DNA of 64,000 bases from Owenia fusiformis (Eukaryota > Annelida > Polychaeta > Sabellida > Oweniidae), in the NCBI GenBank assembly GCA_903813345.2, contig CAIIXF020000007.1, forward strand, positions 15,360,714-15,424,713, written 5' to 3'. Below, piece by piece: positions 49,701 to 59,700 of this stretch. The notes beneath the pieces were generated by a model. That model did not search any database and was not told where the DNA came from. It saw only the letters and a list, made by a program, of their open reading frames with translations. Both the position numbers and the translations under genes were made by a program. Position 1 is the first letter of the stretch; each line of letters starts with the position of its first letter.

Positions 49701-52700
49701 GCCCCACGCTTATGATAAATATGTCATGGAGATTCTACCTACAACTTGTGAAATAAGGAAAAAAGAAAAATCTCACCTTCGAGGTTCCAATATTTTGTTA
49801 CCAAAGTGGATGCATTTTGGTTACAAAATATGTAAATCAAAACTAATGACACTGTGTAGAACATCTATATGCTACTGATGCATTTTGATGAATTACATAT
49901 CAATATGACTGACACCCCCTTCCCCCTCCTTCTTTAAAATTGAATTGAACACAGTTGTTAATTTTTCAAATTGCAAGTTGCTTTTGACCCCCCCCCCCCA
50001 GACCCTTCATCCAAGATCGTGGAAAGGTGTTAAAAGTGCTGTGGCCCAGTGATTTACTTAATGGACCTGTGTACTTGGAACACCTTCTTTTTGGTTCATT
50101 AGGTGAAACACTTATTTGGTAATTACAGGGTATAAGAGAGAGGGGTTTACTTACTCCACTCATTTTACTGTGGATGCATATTTTATTTGTACAGACACTG
50201 ATTTATAACACTTTGATTTATTTTTCATAATAACAAAGGGTTTTAAGTAGCCTTTCACTGTTGTTATTATAGTATCAAGGAGTGGACATTAAGTCAACAA
50301 TGATTGGCAATTGGATGTGTATTATTTAGATATGCATTATTATCTTTTGTATTATTTTTGCCAATCCCAAGCTTTAAGCTTCCATGGTTGTGACACTAAA
50401 TTGTGTATGTAGTGTCACAAATAATCTTTGTGTTACAAGATTATATCACGTTATATTGCACAAACGTCCGTTTTAGTTTTTAATCGTGTATATTGTTGTT
50501 ATGAAATACGCAGTCAGATGAAAGTGTCATTGCCCCAAAAAGCAATTAACATGCATATGAATTTCATCCAAATTATTACAAAACTTATTGAGCAAATTTA
50601 TAGTTGTATACCATGCCCTTTTTGTAAAAAATTAAGAGAGTGACAAATCAGAAAAATGTCACAACATTGTTGTCACCCTGTCTCAAAAAATCATAAGTGC
50701 TCCCCATTTATGCTTTATGTGTATCAGGTGGGTAATATATCAAATATAAGTAAATCTGCATCTGGTTTCAATGTCACTTTTGTCATATTTATTTTGCTTT
50801 ACAGATGCTGTATCATATCAGCAGAGATTGTCAAAATTGGATTATAAACAATTGCTTTTGTTCGTTCTGTACGCGCTGAAAAATTCAGCTGCTCCACATC
50901 AAAATTGACTTATGTCAGGCCTCCTGACCAGGACTTATGTCGAAAATTAATTTTCAGATATATAACTGAAAATTCAATAATTCATTGATTGTCTCTAGTA
51001 TTGTTGTTGAATGTAATCTAAATTTTATAGTACTTTGGTATATTTTGTTAAAATTGAAGTTCTTTGGTAGTTATACTTGTTCTTTTTATTAAATGTTCCC
51101 TCAGATATAATGGACACATCTAACTATTCTTTAGTGCATTCTAATGTGACAGATATCACGTTTATATCCAAGTATTATGCCAGTAATGAACTTAAGTTTG
51201 GACATTTATGACTTGGTGCCTAGATCAAGCAGCTGGGGAGACAACCGGCACTTATATTGAATGCTTAAAATGCTCCCTTGGCCTAGGCCTACTTAGTCAC
51301 TAATGTCAGTATCTGTTTTTTATCGCACTTTGAAAAAGTGCTATATGCCGTTGTCTTGTCCTGAAATAAAAATATTACCATAATGTAAATATTCAAAAGA
51401 TAACATTTCAATCTACACTATGTAAAAAATCAATATTGTTGGCGACATTGAAAACGTTGAAATAAGCCGATGAACTTCATTCTCCAAACCGAGAATTGTC
51501 CTATTTCCAGGATAACCGCTTACATGTTCAAGATGAACATGCAGATTAATGCCAAGTTCTGATTAGGCTCAGGGCATGCTGGGTAAATTACTTGGTGGCC
51601 ATTTTGAATTTTTCCATAAATCTTGTCATCAAAATTCCAAGTAAACCACTGTTTAAGGTGCCATGGAAGTTAACAGGAAATGACAAAACAAAAAATGACA
51701 AAACCATGCTGGATTTTGAAAATTTTTTGAACCAATATAACCGAGTTCTGTTTGGACCTCCAGTCAGTTTAACAAGTTCCATATATCATTTACATGACCG
51801 GGAACACAATGGAAATGGTCAGAATGACCATAAACATGATGAAATAACCCTTTCAGCCCTCTGAAAATGTGACTGAAAAATAGCTAAGAGTAGGTGCTCA
51901 GGACAGGTCAATGAACAGAATCTTTTGATTTTTTCAGAAAATGTGCCCAATATATTGCTCTAAATTATACAATCTTTTGAATTTTAAAAAATTGTCCGAA
52001 TCAATTTTTTAAATACATCGATTTTCAATTCAGTTTTTTTTTCTAAGAATGATATCAATTTTTTTAAATTTCAAAATCCAGCATGGTTTTGTCACTTTTT
52101 GTTTTGTCATTTCCTGTTAACTTCCATGGCACCTTAATTTGAAATTTTTACAGATGCAAGAGCAAACTAGTGCCAAGATTTAATTAGGTTCAGAGCATTC
52201 TGGGTAAATTACATGGTGACCATTTTGGTCTTCAAAGTGCGATATTTATCACTGTGTGTCGTGTATCACTGTTTTTTGTGTGATTAGGACGTTGATGTTA
52301 AGGTAGATGTACTTCTTAGAAAGGCCAGCAAATAAAGGTCTTCATTCTGCATTTTAGAAAAAAAGATTGCAGTTTGTAGAGGCTTGCAGACACAGAAGTT
52401 GTACATCTGCTTCTACTATACTATAGCAGCACCTATAAATTTTTTTCACATGTTGCAGCATACAAAGCACATGTTGAGGTTGCATGAAGTCTCTGGACCC
52501 TCTGGTTCTGTCTACTTAAACTTTATGCATATATGACGCTTTTCGTAGTTTGATACCCTACCTAATTTAAACTTTCATTGTGTGTTTTCAGCCAGAGACA
52601 GATGGTTACTTGGCCATTGTGATGCCAAAACTTGTGGACTTTAAATCTCAAATTGATAAACTTCTCTCTATTGAGCAGTACAAAACTAACATTGGACAAC

Positions 52701-52768
52701 GAAAAGATAATTTAACAAAGGATACAGAAACAGCAAATGAAATAGACAATACCAATGATGTTACTTGA
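34752..52768 (+). CDS. ABITRAM: ABITRAM (FAM206A/Simiate) actin-binding transcription modulator
   Basis: Five exons, 34752-34842, 38962-39013, 41634-41763, 47974-48120 and 52592-52768, all GT-AG and in phase, give 198 residues (human 181). Recognised blocks in order: SERYYNQKYRID (human DRYFTRWYKPD), CVLSHSNRVCLVT (human CILQHSNRICVIT), ANKVSGKGKKGAQWLTENSP (human NKVSGKFKRGAQFLTELAP), SCLRGHLMEINE, and ETDGYLAIVMPK. The glycine-cleavage-H-like fold of this family and its reported roles at nuclear speckles, on transcription and on actin in neurites are known only from vertebrates. Introns of 4.1, 2.6, 6.2 and 4.5 kb are packed with inverted-repeat elements. GTG at 34722 is in frame upstream, but the ATG at 34752 is the natural start. 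AATAAA at 52985-52990. Confidence 0.94.
34976..35726. mobile_element. 751-bp foldback element, TTATCC termini, 8-bp TSD, ABITRAM intron 1
   Basis: Arms of about 350 bases are near-perfect inverted copies; the outer ends read TTATCCTGTTCCCGGACTAT. The flanks are ACAGTCAG on both sides (34968-34975 and 35727-35734), a perfect 8-bp duplication. The centre (about 35310-35395) is unpaired and has no open frame of interest. Duplication length fits hAT, P or Merlin types, but the termini match none that I can name. Confidence 0.9.
36021..36434. mobile_element. 414-bp foldback element with TTAA target, ABITRAM intron 1
   Basis: Inverted arms meet near 36225. Outer ends are GGACAGGGTGCATG and its near reverse complement, each directly abutting TTAA (36017-36020 and 36435-36438). 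TTAA targets are used by piggyBac and Kolobok elements. Another TTAA foldback is at 51657-52133, and a worn fragment of this one is at 10980-11085. Confidence 0.85.
36736..37725. repeat. about 1-kb foldback, about 330-480 bp arms, ABITRAM intron 1
   Basis: The left arm starts near TAAAAGTTACAAAATTGTTA and runs to about 37040; the right arm mirrors it from about 37380 to 37722 (reverse complement), with blocks such as TTTCCCCGTTTGTTGAAAAC and TTGCAACTGAATTTCCATG. The arms have drifted by scattered substitutions and small indels, so this is older than the foldbacks at 34976 and 36021. No target duplication was fixed. Confidence 0.75.
38003..38350. repeat. three tandem units of about 120-145 bp
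   Basis: The phrase GAGGATATCAAGTTCTAGAG with following AACTTTTGGGTGGCCATCTTG recurs near 38003, 38125 and 38269, with GGCGGCCATTTTGAA-type cores between. Related in composition to the array at 8755-9660. Confidence 0.75.
38385..38515. repeat. inverted single unit of the 8755-9660 family
   Basis: GTAGTGGAGCGATTTTGTTC, then ATTTGGTATGTGAATACTAT and ATGACACTTTTGGTAGACGG, is the reverse complement of one unit of the BBS5 intron array. It ends at a CCATTTTGATAAATGGCC palindrome. Confidence 0.8.
40741..41243. mobile_element. 503-bp inverted-repeat element, CACACC termini, ABITRAM intron 2
   Basis: Left end CACACCGGAATAGCCTGACA and right end TGTCAGGCTATTCTGGTGTG are inverted repeats that continue inward with CAAATGGCGGACATAACCG. 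The flanks share ATATT (40736-40740 and 41244-41248). The inner region differs between arms and includes ATATGCCGTTGTCTT, also seen at 51341. No coding region. Confidence 0.78.
42789..42928. repeat. short deleted copy of the TGTCACCACC family
   Basis: A left-end remnant (ATTTGTCTCCAACTTTTTTTG), the GGCATTCTGCGTCTGTAACAA block and the right end TGCATGTTAATGCCTTGTTTC are kept, with the internal array missing. Similar short copies are at 46717-46861, 52864-52900 (right end only) and 62883-62915 (right end, reverse orientation). Confidence 0.65.
43871..44248 (+). mobile_element. 378-bp element with 9-bp target duplication, copy B, ABITRAM intron 3
   Basis: Same family as 13327-13663: begins TACCCTGCG, ends AAAGGGTA, and is flanked by the perfect duplication ATCAGATCA (43862-43870 and 44249-44257). 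Copy B has about 40 extra bases near 43990-44035 relative to copy A. It keeps TGACGTCA (44097-44104), a TATA motif (TATATA, 44118-44123) and the GCGGTGAGT donor-like site. It lies in the sense orientation of ABITRAM. Confidence 0.87.
45632..45740. repeat. stem-loop, about 35-bp arms
   Basis: GTGCAATACAGGATATATTC is mirrored by GAATATATCCTGTATTGCAC across a loop of about 40 bases containing TCGACTTCGTCTCGG. It may be a very short foldback element. Confidence 0.7.
45822..45917. repeat. stem-loop, about 30-bp arms
   Basis: GCCATTCAATATGGTGAAAT is mirrored by ATTTCACCATATTGAATGGC with a loop of about 35 bases. It lies 80 bases from the previous stem-loop, in ABITRAM intron 3. Confidence 0.7.
46063..46555. 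mobile_element. 493-bp pogo/Tigger-like element with TA target
   Basis: Left end CAGTAAAACCTGTCTAATCC and right end GATATACAGGTTCTACTG are inverted repeats flanked by TA on each side (46061-46062 and 46556-46557). Internal direct and inverted GAGGTGTTC motifs are typical of this family. No transposase. Confidence 0.85.
46717..46861. repeat. short copy of the TGTCACCACC family
   Basis: TTTATGTCACCACCACAAGT, the TAGTCTCCAACTTTTTTG block, CTTCTGTAACAAATGACAA and a worn right end TTAATGTCTTG are present in order. The internal tandem array is absent. Confidence 0.7.
47243..47457. repeat. dispersed repeat, copy 2 (see 7265-7650)
   Basis: ACGAGTAGAAATAATCTTGA at the left, AAAGGGAACTTTCTACTTTA in the middle and CTACCTACTCGCATCTGCG at the right match copy 1 over almost the whole length. 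This copy lacks the extra internal segment of copy 1. It lies in ABITRAM intron 3. Confidence 0.65.
48697..49075. mobile_element. 379-bp mariner-like foldback with TA target, ABITRAM intron 4
   Basis: Ends CGAGGGTTGATTCAAAA and TTTTTTGAATCAACCCTCG are flanked by TA on each side. The interior is also symmetric: GTGTCTGGTTATCATAGCAA near 48830 is mirrored near 48905-48935 by its reverse complement. The 'acgagggttgattcaaaagttctgcac' type of terminus is known from mariner relatives. No open frame. Confidence 0.82.
49080..51300. other. ABITRAM intron 4, stretch without recognised features
   Basis: AT-rich intron sequence with a C-run at 49988-49999. Open frames near 49275-49586 and 49639-49878 have no domain, no splice-site context and no family match; I treat them as chance. 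Confidence 0.4.
51321..52244. mobile_element. TATCGCACTTTGAA-ended element carrying a nested foldback
   Basis: Left end TATCGCACTTTGAA and right end TTCAAAGTGCGATA are exact inverted repeats. Inside, a block of about 70 bases ('gtgccaag...ctgggtaaattac..ggtg.ccattttg') occurs twice as a direct repeat (51543-51612 and 52166-52232), with the 51657-52133 foldback inserted between the copies. ATATGCCGTTGTCTTGTCC at 51341 is shared with 40970. Target duplication not fixed. Confidence 0.7.
51657..52133. mobile_element. 477-bp foldback with TTAA target, nested
   Basis: Ends GGTGCCATGGAAGTTAACAG and the reverse complement abut TTAA at 51653-51656 and 52134-52137. The arms (about 70 bases) are near perfect; the centre is AT-rich. 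Same target and GG-start as the element at 36021-36434, though the internal sequences differ. Confidence 0.85.
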
Positions 52769-52984
52769 TGTTATGGTTCTCTACCATTTTCAACAAAACA
52801 AAACAGTATTATATCATCATATTGAATTATTCTGTCAGCAATGTGACTACACTTTTGTAATTGCCAGCTAGGTGATGACATTTTGTCATGTTAATATATT
52901 AATAATTCTATAAAATTGCACTATTATTTCTATTAGTATATTATATTATATAATGATGACTTTTGATTTAATACCCAAACAAAT

Positions 52985-52990
52985 AATAAA
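52985..52990 (+). terminator. putative ABITRAM polyadenylation signal
   Basis: AATAAA about 215 bases after the ABITRAM stop, followed by a T-rich stretch. It is the first canonical hexamer on this strand downstream of the gene. Confidence 0.4.
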
Positions 52991-53299
52991 TTTTTTGCAG
53001 AGATATTTGTTTTTAAAACTTTATGTCAGCCTGTTCTTGAGTGAGATTCTGTCCGTCCATAAATAAGGGGATAAGTCAAACAAATCATAAATCATGTAAT
53101 TTTTGGCTCACATATATTGCATTGAATTACCTATCATTGGTTCATCTATCTGTCCATTTGTAAGAATTCTACACTCTGTGTAGAGTTGTCTGTAACTTCT
53201 GGTAATGTGTGTCTTACTCTCCCATCGATCAAAGTTTGTGGATATAGAGAACAGCTTTGTTTAAATGTATACATATATGCCCCATGTGAGTACAAGTTC

Positions 53300-53860
53300 A
53301 GTTGAAAGCCAATTTTCAAAATGGCTACCAGTTTCAGAATGGCCACCACTTCAGTGTCAATATTCAATTCTTTAGGTACAACATATAAAACTGTAATATT
53401 AATATGTCTTAAATGCAGAAATTAATATTGGATATTGATTAAGTTGAAAATTGAACATTTTTGGCCATTATACGCTTATGAATTTTGCTTTTGAAGGAAA
53501 AGTACTTGAGCCATGTTTGATATGTGAATACTTATAAGCATGGTACTCTGTATTATGACATTATGGCATTTTGTGCATTTAGATTTTATGTATCCTATTT
53601 TACATTGTTGCTGGAAAAGTAGTAGGGCGATTTTGTTGAAATTTTAAATGTACTTTCTGAGAAGCATATTACACTTTTCAAGAACACTTTGCTGGTACGT
53701 GACCATTTCTACATTTGTTATTTTACATTTTTGCTATAACTGAAAATCTAGTGCAACGATTTTGTTGAAATTGTATGTTTTAGAAGAATATTACATTGTT
53801 TAATGATAATTTGGCTAATAGATAGCCATTTCCATTTTCTAAATTCTTTAAATTTTTTAA
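53300..53860. repeat. worn units of the 8755-9660 family
   Basis: Repeated phrases such as TTGATATGTGAATACTTATAA, GTAGTAGGGCGATTTTGTTG and GTGCAACGATTTTGTTGAAA, with gaps of about 120 bases, are diverged reverse-orientation relatives of the BBS5 intron array. Confidence 0.6.
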
Positions 53861-53869
53861 TGACTTATT

Positions 53870-55600
53870 TTCATTTTACATTCAATCATTTCATCATTTC
53901 AATCAAACCTTAGGGGGTCGATTTAGGGAGATTTTGGTAGATCATTTGCCATATAACACTGTTCCTCGTTCCCTGTTGACAGGTGTTCTTTACAAAGAGG
54001 GCCCATTAACATGTAAGACAATAGATAACATTTGGTTCTTTTGAAAAGGCAGAGGCATTCCTTACAGAAATGTGTTCCATCGGACAGGTTTTACTGTATA
54101 TTAAAGTTAAAAATTACCTAGGCTATTGTTCTCTAACTTTGATGTTATTATATTCATGGTTAACTCATCCTTGGCCCAAGGATATTCTTCTTTCCATACT
54201 TAAAACAGTTGATTTAAGAATCCTTACCTTCAACATTTCTATTTATGACCCACTTTTTGATGAGGATTTACTATTACAAATGCTATTTTGATCAGAAGCT
54301 CCTACTTATATGACTTTCTATGTCAAGTGCACATAGTTCATAATAAATCAAAAACTGGTTTTGCTAACCTTCCATTATATTACAATCCACAGTTGTGTTC
54401 TATCAAATATTATGTGCATAATATTGTATTGCTATTATTCTTTTGAAATGATCATAAAATACATCATTAGGTAATAGAACATACATTTGGGGGATTTTTT
54501 AACAAGATGACTTCATAAAAAAATTCATAACAATGATGATTTTTGCTAAAACTTTGTTTTATTTACTGCAAAAGTTTTCAATATTTTGTACTTGCATATT
54601 TTTATAACAATGATGCTTATATTACATTAATCTATTTGTATATACATTGTATCTATGTATAAAAATACAGTGTCCCAATCAGAGAAGACATTCATCCAAA
54701 TTTGTTCACTTCACAAAAGTTGGCTGATTCAGTGAATGTTAAAAAGCAAAACAACCTTATAGAAATATCTATCTTGTTTTGAACTTGACATCTCTTTGAC
54801 TCTGCCAACAGTCACATTTAGTTGATTAATTTACTCAAATTTGAAATATTTTGATTAATCTATTTTACAAGTTTTATTTTACCAAGTTGCTGAAAAATCT
54901 CAACATATGAGTTACATGTATCGCATACAATTTGCATTTTGTCCAGCAAATATTTCTGTCCTGAATTTTCAAATCAGTTCTCCTTGAAAATGTATTTTAT
55001 CTTGCTTTCAGCATTCAGTAAAAATACATGTTTTATATAAAACAAAATACAATAGAATCAAATTTGGGTCAATTACATCATGAAAATATGTATTCAATAA
55101 CCCAAACTAAATCCCAATATAATTCGTTCCCTTATTTAGCACCAATTCACCAACTGAAATACTGAAATGCATACTTTACCCTGCTCCCTTTTAACTGGTT
55201 CTTCCGTCAAGCTTTTTTCTAGTTAAGGCTTATACATTCATTTATCACCTCTAGCCACTGTACATCCATTACAAATTATATCAAAAAAAAAAGTTAAATA
55301 AAAGTACTTGGTCACTCATTTTCATCTCGATTCCTTGATGAGATTTTCTCATTTTATTGATAAGTTTGACCATCATTTTTCTAACTCTTCAGTTCTTGGA
55401 GTGACCCATCTTTCATTTATTTTTTTCGTATACCAAAGCTAAAAATAATTTGAAATGGGATTTATACATAAATATGAACTATTTGCACCTTTTGTAATTA
55501 CTACTACATGTATATACAGTCAATATCACCAGTTAGTCTGTGAGATCGGACCTACTCCTATCGGTCATGATGTATTTCTAGTTGTGGAAATTGTAGAGTA
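53870..55600. other. intergenic between ABITRAM and the GDF8/11-like gene
   Basis: AT-rich, no gene recognised on either strand. Short open frames at 54070-54291 and 55455-55652 have no signature. Confidence 0.4.
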
Positions 55601-55639
55601 CATTTACTGTACAGCTACTTCATTTAATGTACAACTATT

Positions 55640-56260
55640 GTACAGTTCTTAATTGTTTTACAGCTGGTTCATATGAAATTACTGTTCGTTCATTCAGTTA
55701 CTGTACATTTAATCATTTATGTACAGCATGTTCTGTAACTGAACAGTTCAAACACGATGTACAGCACGTTCATCATTTGAACATTCATTTACTGCGCAGC
55801 TGTACAGTACGTCCATCAATTGTGCATTCATTTACTCTGCAGCTGTGCAGTACGTTCATCAATTGTTCGTTCATTTATTGCGCAGCTATGCAGTACGTTC
55901 ATCAATTGTGCATTCATTTACTTTGCAGCTGTACAGCACGTTCATCAATTGTGCATTCATTTTTTGCAGCTGTGCAGCACGTTCATCATTTGAACATTCA
56001 TTTACTGCGCAGTTGTGCAGTACGTTTATCAATAATTGTGGATTCATTTATTGCGCAGCTGTGCAATACGTTAATCAATTGTGCATTCATTTACTTTGAA
56101 GTTGTGCATTACGTTCATCAGTTCATTCATTTATTGCGCAGCTGTACAGCACGCTCACTTTGTGTACATGACGTTCAGTTTATTGTACAACACTCTAATT
56201 TATTGTACAGCATATTCATTAATGTACACAATGTCTATTTACTGCAAAGCACATTGTATA
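55640..56260. repeat. minisatellite, about 41-48 bp units with CAGCTG E-boxes
   Basis: Units of the form GCAGTACGTTCATCAATTG + TGCATTCATTTACTG + CGCAGCTGT recur about nine times (GTACGTTCATCA-like starts near 55806, 55848, 55891, 55934, 55975, 56017, 56065, 56107, 56146). CAGCTG occurs seven times (55661, 55797, 55840, 55926, 55967, 56056, 56139). It lies 0.5-1.1 kb past the stop of the minus-strand GDF8/11-like gene. A 229-codon plus-strand open frame runs through it, but unit length is not a multiple of three and the peptide has no family features. Confidence 0.88.
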
Positions 56261-56714
56261 GGCTACTGCTTAGAATCCCCATGTACTGTCAGACTGTAAA
56301 CCAATGTTTGTCGTGACGTTCGAATGGACGTATTCATAGTTTTCTTAGGTGCGTAGGTCGTTTTGGAGCACTCTTGTGAGGAATTACTCGATCACTTGGA
56401 AACTGAAGGATTGCAAGTAAAAGCTGTTTTTCATAAAGGTCACAGTTTAGTATATTATCCCCCATCCAAAAGCTTGAGGCGATATATGTATTGAAAGCAC
56501 GAGGTTCTTGGGTGACTTAGTCTGTCTAAATCATGAGTTATGATTGTGGTTTTGTATCGTGAGCGTCCATTTCGTTTCTGAGTCATTTTCACATTGCATC
56601 TTTTATGACATTCGTTTCTTTTGCGTCTCTTATATAATCAGTACAGTGGTAGGCCTATGCCCGTGTAAACGAGTCCGATTCGTGGCATATGATGCAATAT
56701 GATCATGAACACGT

Positions 56715-56720
56715 TTTATT
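56715..56720 (-). terminator. nearest polyadenylation signal of the GDF8/11-like gene
   Basis: TTTATT on the plus strand (AATAAA on the minus) lies about 50 bases past the stop codon. Further AATAAA hexamers on the minus strand at 56199-56204 and 56179-56184 would give a 3' UTR of about 0.6 kb reaching the minisatellite. Confidence 0.35.
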
Positions 56721-56767
56721 TTGTCACCGCAGCATATTTCGTTCAGAGTCTTATGCATCGCCCCTGT

Positions 56768-59700
56768 TTATACACATTGACATCTTTCTACCACCATATC
56801 GGAAAGATCGGCAATCTTGATTGTCTGGGAGACGTTGTCAGCAAAGTATAACATCGAAATTGGTAAAAACTTCGCAGGCGTACAACAAGGCCCGGTTGCG
56901 TCACTTGAGATATTTAGCGCGTGTTGCTGTTGTGTCACGTGAGTGTGGAAGTAGGTTTGCATGAACTGGTAGGGGCAGTCTCCAGTACAAAAGTAAGCCT
57001 CGTAGGTTTTTGGTGCGATGACAAAGTCCCACTGGAAGGCTTGGAAGTCAACGGTTAGAGAATGGCGACAGCAATGGTTAGAGTTGGCGTATTCTGAGCA
57101 TTCACGGTTATGAATCATTCTCTTTTTCCTGTACATCTTCTTCTTCTGAATTGTCATATAAATCGTCGGCCTCTGAAAAATATAAATTGTTACCATGAAT
57201 GCAACAGTTCATAAGATATGCCCTTGATTGGATATATGCAAGTCCTTTGTCTTGAATTCCACGGAGCATTTATCTGAAATGTATTGTTCATTTTTTGTTA
57301 CAATAGTGATGTAAACTTTAAAGTGTGCGTCAAAATTAACGGAAATCCTCCCTTTTGGGTTGTCAATTTTTGATTTTCCAATGCTCGAATCTAACAATGA
57401 TATTATATAGTAGTATTATCAACTTTTAAATGCCTTTGATTTGAATGGAAATCTCACAACGAACTAAAATTCCTCATTTGGATAGGAAAATGTAGGATAT
57501 GCTAGTAGGCTACTAAACAGCAATATCACTTTCTTTGGTCAAGGGCTGCAAAGTAATTCTCTTGAAAGCCCATTCTTTGGTTTAAAATAAAAACAGTGAC
57601 TGCCATTTTGGAATTGGAAATTGAGCACACTGACTGACGGACGCATGGACTCTTTTTCATTAGCAAAAGAGACTAGACTAGACTAGCGAACTGAACTTCG
57701 TCGTTTGGATACTTAACTATAACTTAATATGAAACCTACCAGGGGCTTGTCGGCCTCTGTTTCTGGTTGGGTTACAGCGAGACTCCGTCCATTGACGTTG
57801 TTGATGACTACCTGTAGGCCAAAGTTATTATCGGGATTTCTAGACCAGCTCTGAACGAGCCTCAGAATAGAGAATTTATGCCACCACCCATTCTTCTGCT
57901 CTTCCCCTAGTCGCCTCACGCCTATTTGGTCTGCGCCATTCCTCCTTACCCTATTAATCTTGATAAACGATGTTTCTAGATTTGAAAAGTTCCTGGTATA
58001 GATGAAGAGGTACGCATTGAGGATCTTCACCCGGGATCTGTTTCCAAATGAGAAATGGATGCAGTTTTCATTTCGGCAACTTTGGCTTGAGCCTTAAAAT
58101 ACAAACATTTTCTTTTGAATGTGAATTATGCACAGCAAAAAAATGTAAGAAGGAATCTTTTCAAAACCATATCAATGTTTCCCTTACAATTCGAATTTTA
58201 TTTTCTGAAAAAGAAGTGAGATACTGTACTCCCACTAATATTTGACGCTATTAGGGTTCGCGTTTTGAAATTTCGCTGCTATTATAGGCTATTTCGCTAA
58301 TTTTCAGTTTCAGAAATTTCGCGGCTATTAATTTTTGCGGATTTGTCATATAGACAAGAGTCACTCTTTCGACTTCGATATCACCCATGGTTGTTCCTTC
58401 GCCCAATGATTTTGGCTTCTTATGAAGCCATTTAGTTATAGAACGATCTTTCTTCTAATTTCTCTTTTTCAAAACTCGGAATGTCACGTTTTTACCTATT
58501 ATCGCCCAGCAAAACGAAAATATTATCAACATTGAAATCCCCGGGGATTTCCTTGGAATTTCGCGACTATCAAAGTGTGTGAATTACAGACGATATAAGA
58601 TTCAGTGGGAGTCTTGTTTTCTCAAAATCATAAACTATAAACTCAAAATCAATATTATAGGCTAGTGAAATAAAGTCGGACCTGTTTTACTTTTTAGAAA
58701 AATTGGTATAACGTGATTCGTGAAACTTTGCGAACAAAAAATGTGTAAAATTGTGACAATCTTCTCTGATTTTCAGTGTATTTGTAAAGTCCTCTCTTAT
58801 CTCTGTTGCATCCTTAAACATTTGCCCTTCACGAACATATCGTCTTTTCTATCTACCATAGTCCTAAATTATCAACGTTTCGGCGTTTTGAATTAGGACC
58901 CAGTTTCTCCTGGAATTTCAAGCCGTAGGGTGCACAACCTTACAATTCACAATATTTCCAAGGTGCGTTTAGGGTGTGTTTTACAGTTTGCTCTCTATAC
59001 TAGTGTACTTTGTAGTGTAGGTTAGGCTATAATTATAAATAGCATCTTCTGAATAAAGATGAAAATGCTTATTTTGAAGTTTTCACCCTTATCTTGAAAG
59101 ACCAAATTGTTTAAACAATAAATTCAATCTATGAAAATATTATGCCCCTACTTTTGCATGCTATGGCCATGTCATTTTTGGCGCAAAATTTGGCAATCTT
59201 TTATCATATAATTCGACGTAAGAAGTATGAACAAAGTATCCAGTAACAGTAGGGTAAGATAAACCGTGAATTTGGCGTATACATGCTAGAAATATCTATG
59301 ATTTGATACGACAACAGACACTTTGAAGTGTCAGATGAAGAGACATTTTTGGCTTGAGACGCTGGCGAGCAGTCAACGCCAAATGGGATCATTCCGAACG
59401 ATTAACTGTATTTGCGTATCCATGATACAATTGCGATAAGTACATATTGTGAACAGGTTGCGAACAAAGAGGTTTGCACAGCGGTGAGAAAAGTGTTGCT
59501 AGTTTAGTAAAAACTGTTAAATTGAGAACCTATCATTACTTTTTCATTGTATCTGATTTTCATGATTTGGGCGATTTCAATGAAATGTTTAACTATAGCA
59601 TCGAGCATGTTTTCCAAAGGATTAGACTTAGACATTCAATGTATTACATCATTTGTCATAATACTGGAGGATCATCACTAAATACAGGGTGGCCGAACGG

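Noticed and set aside
49275-49878. Two plus-strand open frames in ABITRAM intron 4
   Set aside because: No domain, no splice context, and composition typical of the surrounding AT-rich intron.
55627-56316. 229-codon plus-strand open frame
   Set aside because: It runs through a minisatellite whose unit length is not a multiple of three; the peptide is a translation of the repeat with no start, splice or domain evidence.
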